From positions 1-64,000 of the forward strand of contig JBCCHB010000068.1 of the NCBI GenBank assembly GCA_039028975.1: a stretch of DNA of 64,000 nt, written 5' to 3'. The notes under the pieces are model-generated. The model was not told where the DNA came from. It worked only from the letters and a program-made list of their open reading frames with translations, and ran no database searches. Position numbers and translations under genes: made by a program. Shown piece by piece: positions 58,204 to 64,000 of the stretch. How positions within the stretch are numbered: position 1 is the first letter of the stretch; each line of letters begins with the position of its first letter. This DNA comes from JAHBNG01 sp039028975. Its GTDB lineage: Bacteria; Chloroflexota; Anaerolineae; Caldilineales; Caldilineaceae.

Positions 58204-58962
58204 ATGAACACACTTGAAGCCCTGACCCAATTAAACGCTACAAGCGAAACCCTTACCGAGCAGCAGCGGCAGGAACTGGATGAAAATGGCTTCTTTATTG
58301 CCTATAATGTCTTCACTCAAGAGGAGTACGAGGCCATTGGTGCAGCCATTGATGCCCTACAAGCTGTAGAGGGCGAGCAAGGGGGGAAAGAGGTCCACAC
58401 CGAAGCAGGGGCACCTCGTCTCTCTAATGTGCTCAACAAATCTACCGCGTTTGATCCCTGCTTGGCGATCCAGCCTCTATTGGCAAGCGCCCACTATCTT
58501 CTGGGAGATGAGATTCAAGTGCATGGATTTAATGCCAGGGATGCCTTACCTGGCCAAGGACACCAGAGACTGCACTCGGATGCTCCCAAGCACGAACCGG
58601 GCGACTGGCATGTGGTCAATTCATTGATCTTGCTCGATCCCTACACAGAAGAGAATGGCCCCACTCGGGTTGTACCAGGAACCCACCGCACAGGGGAACG
58701 GCCCCAGGACATTCTGGACGATCCAGAAGCGCCTTATCCAGGTGAGATCAAAGTGACTGCACCAGCAGGAGCAGTGGTTATCCTCAATGCATCTGTATGG
58801 CACGGGGGTACGCAAAACGTAAGTGGGGAGCGGCGGCGCGTTCTGCATCTGTCCTACACCCGCCGTAATCTGCCACAACAGTTGGTCCAGCGGGAGTATG
58901 TAACGCCTGTGCTGCATGATCGTATGAGCAGTGCTCATCGTTATCTGCTGAGTATTGACTAA
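58204..58962 (+). CDS. Phytanoyl-CoA dioxygenase (PhyH) family oxygenase (252 aa)
   Basis: This is an Fe(II)/2-oxoglutarate-dependent dioxygenase of the PhyH family (PF05721). The iron-binding facial triad is visible: H124 and D126 in HQRLHSDAPKH and H200 in SVWHGGTQN, with R210 (SGERRR) placed to bind 2-oxoglutarate. The N-terminal LDENGFFIAYNVFT motif is typical. Length is normal, and no signal peptide is present. Only a weak AAGAAAG precedes the ATG. It probably hydroxylates a small molecule. Phytanoyl-CoA itself is unlikely, since bacterial members act on diverse substrates. PhyH genes beside enolase-superfamily and dehydrogenase genes are frequent in environmental Chloroflexota and Poribacteria, as I recall. 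Confidence 0.88.
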   Translation: MNTLEALTQLNATSETLTEQQRQELDENGFFIAYNVFTQEEYEAIGAAIDALQAVEGEQGGKEVHTEAGAPRLSNVLNKSTAFDPCLAIQPLLASAHYLLGDEIQVHGFNARDALPGQGHQRLHSDAPKHEPGDWHVVNSLILLDPYTEENGPTRVVPGTHRTGERPQDILDDPEAPYPGEIKVTAPAGAVVILNASVWHGGTQNVSGERRRVLHLSYTRRNLPQQLVQREYVTPVLHDRMSSAHRYLLSID

Positions 58963-59061
58963 TCAAACGCAGTCGTTTTTCATGGTTCAAACAACAATTC
59001 AACACCATTATACTTTTTTTGATAAAACATGACCGGCAATATGAATCACAAAGGCTTACCA

Positions 59062-60261
59062 ATGAAAATCACCCACGTCCGTATCCTTCAATTCACCGGC
59101 GTCTTAGAACATGAAGGCGAGTTTTGGGAGGAACGCCTGATCCGCCCCGTTGACATCTACCCTGAACATCGGAATGAAGAGCGTCGTACTGACAAACCGG
59201 ATGCCAACAATCAATCCAGCAGCGGCCTTCAGATTACCGCCTATTTTGTACGCATCGAAACTGATGATGGTGTCTACGGCATTGGCGGTCCATTTAGCTA
59301 TGATCAAGCGTACGTGATCGGCCAACAGCTTGCCCCTATTTTGATCGGTCATGATCCAGTGGCCACTGAACGGCTCTGGGATCGCATGTACCGATTTATG
59401 GTTCACGGGCGCAAGGGGGTGGTGATGCAGGCCATCAGCTCCGTCGATTGTGCACTTTGGGATCTAAAAGGTAAGCACTTTGATGCACCTGTTTGCCAGT
59501 TGCTGGGGGGGCCGACTCGTACGGAGATCCCCGCTTACGCCAGTACATTGGGCTTCTCCATTGATCCCGAGCTGGTCTACGAGCGAGCGCAGCAGTTTGC
59601 CCAGGAAGGCTACGGGGCTATGAAGTGGTTTTTCCGCGATGGTCCTACGGATGGTAAAGCAGGAATCGAGCGCAACCTGCGTTTGGTTCGCACTGTACGG
59701 GAGGCGGTTGGCCCTAACGTGGATATGATGTTTGATTGCTGGATGAGCTGGGACGTTCCCTACGCCATTCAGATGGCGGCACGGCTGGAAGAGTATGCGC
59801 CTCGCTGGCTGGAAGAGCCGGTCCTGCCTGATAAGATTGAACAGTATGCCGAAATCCGCCGCAATGTACGCATTCCTATTTCTGGTGGTGAGCATGAGTA
59901 CACCCGTTGGGGGCTCAAGGCCCTGATGGATGCAGGTGCCTGTGATGTCTATCAGCCAGATATTTACTGGGCTGGTGGTATCTCCGAGATGATGAAGATC
60001 ACTGCGCTGGCTTCAGCCTATGATGTGCCGATCATTCCTCATGGTCACTCGACACCTGCTTCGGCCCACTTTATTGCAGCTTGGCCCCAGACCACCTGTC
60101 CTCTGCTCGAATATTTGATCAAGTGGAATCAGGTTCACCAGTTCTTCCTCAAGACGCCCTTGCAACCTATCAATGGAGTGGTAACAGTACCCATGACGCC
60201 AGGTATGGGCATGGAACTGGATGAGGAGAAGGCTGAGTCAGTTACCGAATTGACGTTCTAA
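59062..60261 (+). CDS. Enolase-superfamily acid-sugar dehydratase, rhamnonate-dehydratase-like (399 aa)
   Basis: The ATG at 59062 (MKITHVRILQF) fits the family N-terminus and follows AAAGG; an in-frame ATG at 59029 adds eleven unlikely residues. This mandelate racemase/muconate lactonising enzyme has the N-terminal capping domain and a TIM-barrel. Candidate Mg ligands are D225 (MMFDCW), E251/E252 (WLEEPV) and E277 (SGGEHEY). K188 (AMKWFFRDGP) and H327 (IPHGHS) are likely acid/base residues. The patterns KWFFRDGP, GEH and IPHGHS resemble L-rhamnonate dehydratase and relatives, which dehydrate aldonic acids to 2-keto-3-deoxy acids. Exact substrate is unknown. Its stop codon overlaps the next gene's ATG by one base (TAATG), implying coupling. 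Confidence 0.88.
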   Translation: MKITHVRILQFTGVLEHEGEFWEERLIRPVDIYPEHRNEERRTDKPDANNQSSSGLQITAYFVRIETDDGVYGIGGPFSYDQAYVIGQQLAPILIGHDPVATERLWDRMYRFMVHGRKGVVMQAISSVDCALWDLKGKHFDAPVCQLLGGPTRTEIPAYASTLGFSIDPELVYERAQQFAQEGYGAMKWFFRDGPTDGKAGIERNLRLVRTVREAVGPNVDMMFDCWMSWDVPYAIQMAARLEEYAPRWLEEPVLPDKIEQYAEIRRNVRIPISGGEHEYTRWGLKALMDAGACDVYQPDIYWAGGISEMMKITALASAYDVPIIPHGHSTPASAHFIAAWPQTTCPLLEYLIKWNQVHQFFLKTPLQPINGVVTVPMTPGMGMELDEEKAESVTELTF

Positions 60262-60998
60262 TGGCTGACATTCTGATGAACAATAAAAATATAATTCGTA
60301 TTGCTACTGAAGCGGATATCGATACCATCGTCTCTTTAAATCATGCGCTCTTCCAAGAAGACGCAGGCCAGCGCGACCCTACAATGAATGTAGATTGGGC
60401 GCTGGAACATGGCCATGAATACTTTGCATCATTACTCCAGCAAGGGGAGACCCATAGCCTAATTGCCGAAGATGACGAAAAAGCTCTGGGCTACCTGATC
60501 GGCTATTTGCGTGACTCCAGCAGCCTACGCCCTATCAATCAGGCTGAACTAGAGAGTATGTTTGTGGTGGCTGAAGCTCGCAGTTCAGGCATTGGTGCTG
60601 AATTGGTCTCGCAATTTAAGGAGTGGTGCAAGAAACAAGGTGTCGAGCGGATATCAGTGACCGCGTTCGTAGCCAATGAACGAGCCACTGCATTCTACCA
60701 AAGACACGGGTTTGAGCCACGTAACGTAACGCTGGAAACCAATCTTGAGTCAAATCTCGATCTCAATACTACTCGATCGTTTCCCGAGCGGGTGGCTGCC
60801 GAACTGGCAGGGGCAAGATCTGCCCACGCGCCCATGTACAGCCTACATGAAGGGTATGCTGTTCTGCTCGAAGAGGTGGATGAATTGTGGGATGAGATCA
60901 AGGCCAAAGTACGCAACCAGGAGAATTTAGAAGAAGAAACAGTCCAGATTGCGGCGATGTGTCAGCGACTCTTTGAAGATGTGATTCAAGGAATGTAA
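60261..60998 (+). CDS. GNAT acetyltransferase fused to a MazG-like pyrophosphohydrolase domain (245 aa)
   Basis: Residues about 8-160 form a GNAT N-acetyltransferase domain with the acetyl-CoA loop ARSSGIGAELV near 110-120 and the C-terminal ATAFYQRHGFEP motif near 138-150. Residues about 172-245 are a separate helical domain with SLHEGYAVLLEEVDELWDEI and ETVQIAAMCQRLFEDV. This resembles the all-alpha MazG-like NTP pyrophosphohydrolases common in phages, whose acidic residues bind Mg. The second assignment is by resemblance and is less sure than the first. The start overlaps the upstream stop; an ATG five codons on is an alternative. No ribosome site is clear, so translation may depend on the upstream gene. 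The combination suggests a modification or housecleaning role, but substrates are unknown. Confidence 0.8.
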   Translation: MADILMNNKNIIRIATEADIDTIVSLNHALFQEDAGQRDPTMNVDWALEHGHEYFASLLQQGETHSLIAEDDEKALGYLIGYLRDSSSLRPINQAELESMFVVAEARSSGIGAELVSQFKEWCKKQGVERISVTAFVANERATAFYQRHGFEPRNVTLETNLESNLDLNTTRSFPERVAAELAGARSAHAPMYSLHEGYAVLLEEVDELWDEIKAKVRNQENLEEETVQIAAMCQRLFEDVIQGM

Positions 60999-61203
60999 AC
61001 AGAAGAATGTATGACCCAAGAACGGTTCGTTCTGCCCTGTAAATAACAAAGATGAAAAGGTTAGAAAGATAAAGAATCTGCACAATCTTCTAATCTTTGT
61101 TTGAGATTCATCTGTCAGTGGTGCAGCTTGTTGCATCTTTACCTACTGATAGTCAAATTCTCCAGTAATATGTCAAGCACTAACCCAAGGAAGGCACAAG
61201 ACC

Positions 61204-61644
61204 GTGACAACCATCTATGGTGGTTGCCACTGCGGCAACATTCGTTATCAATTTGTCCGTCCCGACTTTGACCCAAATTCCGATAATGCTCTGCCTGTTC
61301 GCGCATGCACCTGCTCATTTTGCATAAAGCATGGCGGCGTCTATACTTCCCACCCAGAAGGCACGTTGACTGCCCAGATTGAAGATGAAGCCCGGATTCA
61401 GCGCTATGCGTTTGGTACCGAGACTGCCCAGTTTTACATCTGCAAAGAGTGTGGCGTCTTTCCCTTTGTGACCAGCATGCTCGATGGTAAGACCTATGCC
61501 GTGGTCAATGTCAACACCTTTGAGAATGTGACGCCCTCTGCTCTGGTTCCATCCACTGCAGATTTTGAGGGTGAGATCGTAGAAGACCGGTTAGCTCGAC
61601 GGCAACGAACATGGACCCCTGAGATAAAGATAACTTACTTATGA
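61204..61644 (+). CDS. GFA/CENP-V family zinc-binding protein (146 aa)
   Basis: Translation starts at a GTG (61204) preceded by AAGGAAGG. The protein is a single GFA domain (PF04828), named after glutathione-dependent formaldehyde-activating enzyme. Zinc-binding cysteines are all present: C8 and C10 (GGCHCGNIRY), C35, C37 and C40 (ACTCSFC), C80 and C83 (CKECG). The length is that of the family. Most members have no proven function, and the formaldehyde activity should not be assumed. Its TGA overlaps the aminotransferase ATG by four bases (ATGA), so the two are translationally coupled and probably belong to one pathway. Confidence 0.88.
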   Translation: MTTIYGGCHCGNIRYQFVRPDFDPNSDNALPVRACTCSFCIKHGGVYTSHPEGTLTAQIEDEARIQRYAFGTETAQFYICKECGVFPFVTSMLDGKTYAVVNVNTFENVTPSALVPSTADFEGEIVEDRLARRQRTWTPEIKITYL

Positions 61645-62930
61645 AACTATCACCCATGTTAGCCGAACGGCTGCAACCCTCCGCCACCTTACTCATCAAC
61701 GAAAAAGTCAATCAGCTGTGGTCAGAAGGGAAGACGGTCTACCACTTGGGCTTTGGCGAGTCGCGTATGCCTGTCCACCCCAAATTGCTGACTGCACTGG
61801 CTGAAAATGCACATCAGAAGAGCTACCTGGCTGGGCAAGGACTGTTAGAATTGCGGGAAGCAATAGGGGGATTTTACAGCCGCAACATGGGCATTCCTGC
61901 CACGTCCAAGCAGATTATGGTCGGGCCAGGAAGTAAGTCACTTATCTATGCACTGCAGCTGGCTATGGATGCAGAGCTGATCCTACCTACGCCGTCATGG
62001 GTTTCTTATGCACCCCAAGCTGAACTCTTAGGACGACCGGTACGCTACATTCCTGGTTCTATAAAAGATCACTACGCGCTGACTGTGGATGCACTGGAGC
62101 AAACCTTGGCGGAGGCAAGCGACAAGCCCAAGATTCTGCTTCTCAACAGCCCTAATAATCCTAGTGGGCAGATGTTGTCCGAATCATTGCTGCGCGACTT
62201 AGCCGCCTACTGTCGAGAAAAGCAGATCACTGTACTTAGTGATGAAATCTATGGGATGACGGCCCATGGCTCTAAGCCTCACGTGTCGATTGCCCAATTT
62301 TATCCTGAAGGAACGGTTGTACTAGGTGGACTAAGCAAACATCTCTCATTGGGCGGTTGGCGGTTGGGTGTGGCTGTTCTGCCTGATACGGATGAGGGGG
62401 ATTTGCTCATGCAGGCACTGAGAGTCATTGCCAGTGAAACGTGGTCATCACCAACGGCACCGATTCAATACGCGGCCATTGCAGCGTACGAGCATGATCC
62501 AGAGATTACCCAATACATAGCTGACTGTACGCAACTCCACGGTATCCGTACCCGCCACCTCTGGAGCTGGCTGACAGAGCTAGGCATCGACTGTACCGAA
62601 CCAGAATGCGGATTTTACATGGTTGCTAATTTTGATCGTTGGCGAGAACCACTGGCTCAGAAAGGTGTCCAGACCTCCACTGATTTGGCCAATTATCTCT
62701 TGGAAGAATACCAGATTGCTACCCTGCCCGGTACATCTTTTGGCATTCCCGCCGGTGAACTCTCTTTAAGGTTAGCAACTAGCTATCTCGATATGGAGAC
62801 AGATGAGAAGGCTGATGCTATGATGCGTGCATTTCGTTCTGGTTTGGATCATGAGGAACTGACCAAGAAACATTTGCCCATGATGAATGGCGCTTTGGAG
62901 CTATTTGCTGATTTTATCCAGAGCCTTTAG
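61641..62930 (+). CDS. PLP-dependent class I/II aminotransferase (429 aa)
   Basis: This is a fold-type I aminotransferase. It has the N-terminal GFGESRMPVHPKL segment, LLLNSPNNPSGQ (conserved Asn/Pro contact to PLP), LSDEIYG with the Asp that pairs with the pyridine nitrogen, the Schiff-base lysine K233 in GGLSKHLSLGGWRLG, and the C-terminal substrate arginine in LSLRLATSY. At 429 aa it is slightly longer than average, with an extra helical tail. The product is cytoplasmic. The amino donor and acceptor cannot be told from sequence; aspartate/aromatic-type enzymes are closest in pattern. It is coupled to the GFA gene by a four-base overlap. Confidence 0.9.
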   Translation: MKLSPMLAERLQPSATLLINEKVNQLWSEGKTVYHLGFGESRMPVHPKLLTALAENAHQKSYLAGQGLLELREAIGGFYSRNMGIPATSKQIMVGPGSKSLIYALQLAMDAELILPTPSWVSYAPQAELLGRPVRYIPGSIKDHYALTVDALEQTLAEASDKPKILLLNSPNNPSGQMLSESLLRDLAAYCREKQITVLSDEIYGMTAHGSKPHVSIAQFYPEGTVVLGGLSKHLSLGGWRLGVAVLPDTDEGDLLMQALRVIASETWSSPTAPIQYAAIAAYEHDPEITQYIADCTQLHGIRTRHLWSWLTELGIDCTEPECGFYMVANFDRWREPLAQKGVQTSTDLANYLLEEYQIATLPGTSFGIPAGELSLRLATSYLDMETDEKADAMMRAFRSGLDHEELTKKHLPMMNGALELFADFIQSL

Positions 62931-62985
62931 TGATGGAGTTGTACCCTTATTCAATTGACGTCTGCTGGTCATGAAAGGAACGCTT

Positions 62986-64000
62986 ATGCCAAACAACAAA
63001 CTCCTCGATTTAATTCCGCGTGAGCTGCTCTTTGGAAACCCTGATAAAGCAATGGCTCGCATCAGCCCAGATGGAACCCAGCTTAGCTACTTGGCCCCCG
63101 TGGATGGGGTTCTCAATGTGTGGGTTTCACCTGCCGAGAATCTTGACGACGCTAAACCTGTGACCAACGATCCAGATCGGGGCATTCGCTCTTACACTTG
63201 GTCCTACACCAACCATCACATCCTCTATATCCAAGACAAAGGTGGTGATGAGAATTGGCGAATCTATAGCGTCGATCTCCAGAGTGGTGAAACCACCGAC
63301 CTAACACCATTTGATGAGGTAAAGGCCCAGATCATCGAATCTAGCCCTGATTATCCTACCGAAATTTTAGTCGGCCTGAACAACCGCACTCCCCAACTGC
63401 ATGATATCCATCGCCTTAATATTGAAACCGGGGAAATGACTCTGGTTTATGAGAATGAAGGATTTCTCAGCTTTATTACTGATATGGATTACAACCTGCG
63501 TTATGCCTTGCGGATGACACCTGACGGCGGTAGTGAAGTAATGCGCAGATTTGTCAATGAAGATGGTGAAGATGATTGGATGCTCTTTGCCAAAATTGCC
63601 ATGGAAGATTCGCTTACGACCCAGCCTATCGGCATGAACAGCACAGGGGATACGCTCTACATGATCGATAGCCGAGGGCGAGATACCGCAGCGGTCATGG
63701 CGGTGAATGCAGAGACTGACGAATCAACGTTGCTAGCTGAAGATGCCAGAGCCGACGCAGGTGGGGCCATGACCCATCCCACCAAACAGACTGTCGAGGC
63801 GGTCTCGTTCACCTACACACGAAGGGAGTGGACCATTCTTGATGACACCATTGCTGATGATTTAGCCTTTTTACAGACGGTTGCCGATGGTGAGGTGGAT
63901 GTGGTCTCTCGCTCACAGGATGATCAAGCCTGGATTGTTGCCTATACCATGGACAACGGCCCTATACGTTACTATTTCTATGACCGAACCAATCAGCAGT
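62986..64000 (+). CDS. S9-family (prolyl oligopeptidase-like) peptidase, N-terminal part, runs off right edge
   Basis: AAAGGAA five bases before the ATG at 62986 supports the start. The open frame continues to the window edge (338 codons). The product begins MPNNKLLDLIPRELLFGNP, followed by KAMARISPDGTQLSYLAP and repeated WD/propeller-like strands (WRIYSVDLQSGETTDLTP, HRLNIETGEMTLVYEN). This is the N-terminal beta-propeller of S9 dipeptidyl-peptidase/acylaminoacyl-peptidase-like enzymes. The catalytic Ser-Asp-His domain would lie beyond 64000 and is not visible, so activity is inferred. No signal peptide is seen, so it is probably a cytoplasmic peptidase. It starts 55 nt after the aminotransferase gene and may share its transcript. 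Confidence 0.82.
   Translation, partial: MPNNKLLDLIPRELLFGNPDKAMARISPDGTQLSYLAPVDGVLNVWVSPAENLDDAKPVTNDPDRGIRSYTWSYTNHHILYIQDKGGDENWRIYSVDLQSGETTDLTPFDEVKAQIIESSPDYPTEILVGLNNRTPQLHDIHRLNIETGEMTLVYENEGFLSFITDMDYNLRYALRMTPDGGSEVMRRFVNEDGEDDWMLFAKIAMEDSLTTQPIGMNSTGDTLYMIDSRGRDTAAVMAVNAETDESTLLAEDARADAGGAMTHPTKQTVEAVSFTYTRREWTILDDTIADDLAFLQTVADGEVDVVSRSQDDQAWIVAYTMDNGPIRYYFYDRTNQQ

Noticed and set aside
60999..61203. Possible terminator in the gap after the GNAT gene
   Set aside because: caaagat...atctttg-type pairing around 61047-61100 is interrupted by several unpaired bases, and no T-tract follows; too weak to list.

Overview
The window looks like chromosomal DNA of moderate G+C from a Chloroflexota bacterium, probably of the Caldilineae/Anaerolineae type. 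The assignment rests on gene content: very large secreted proteins built of SdrD B-like and DUF11 domains with 'LPL..R'-type C-termini, a multi-GAF NarL-family two-component pair, a DUF1703-type ATPase/nuclease, DUF559, and PhyH, enolase-superfamily and GFA enzymes. No rRNA or tRNA gene is present to confirm it, and I saw no CRISPR array.

Positions 1-54840 are dominated by an array of giant cell-surface genes, all on the minus strand. There are five long open genes (1190, 2537, 3007, 3627 and 4943 aa) and one wrecked relative (8132-9277). Each has a leader peptide and a variable N-terminal recognition region: discoidin domain, seven-bladed FG-GAP propeller, or repeated LamG/DUF8202-like modules. 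SdrD B-like and DUF11 stalk domains follow, with acidic DEDDHDPA-type linkers. All but the first gene end in the same roughly 110-residue Fn3-like domain that finishes in a short hydrophobic motif such as FLPLLAR, a candidate sorting signal. The first gene lacks it and appears cut by an insertion sequence at the left edge of the window.

Small invading units sit between the giants. A DUF1703-like AAA ATPase/nuclease (9340-10881) abuts the wrecked giant. A DUF559 endonuclease-like gene (18795-19151) is flanked at 17-18 nt on each side by direct copies of a roughly 163-bp palindromic unit. Shorter palindromic repeats lie between genes and, once, inside a leader-peptide coding region. A plus-strand two-component pair (4360-8026) interrupts the array. 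Its kinase is broken by a small deletion right at the phospho-acceptor helix, and its regulator carries a 38-bp perfect palindrome that looks like a recent in-frame inverted duplication.

From 55844 to the right edge the style changes to compact plus-strand metabolic genes: a cytoplasmic BNR/sialidase-like protein, a zinc-dependent medium-chain dehydrogenase, a PhyH-family dioxygenase, a rhamnonate-dehydratase-like enolase-superfamily enzyme, a GNAT protein with a MazG-like tail, a GFA-family zinc protein, a PLP aminotransferase, and an S9-type peptidase that runs off the window. The first four plausibly act in sugar or sugar-acid catabolism. The GFA and aminotransferase genes are translationally coupled.
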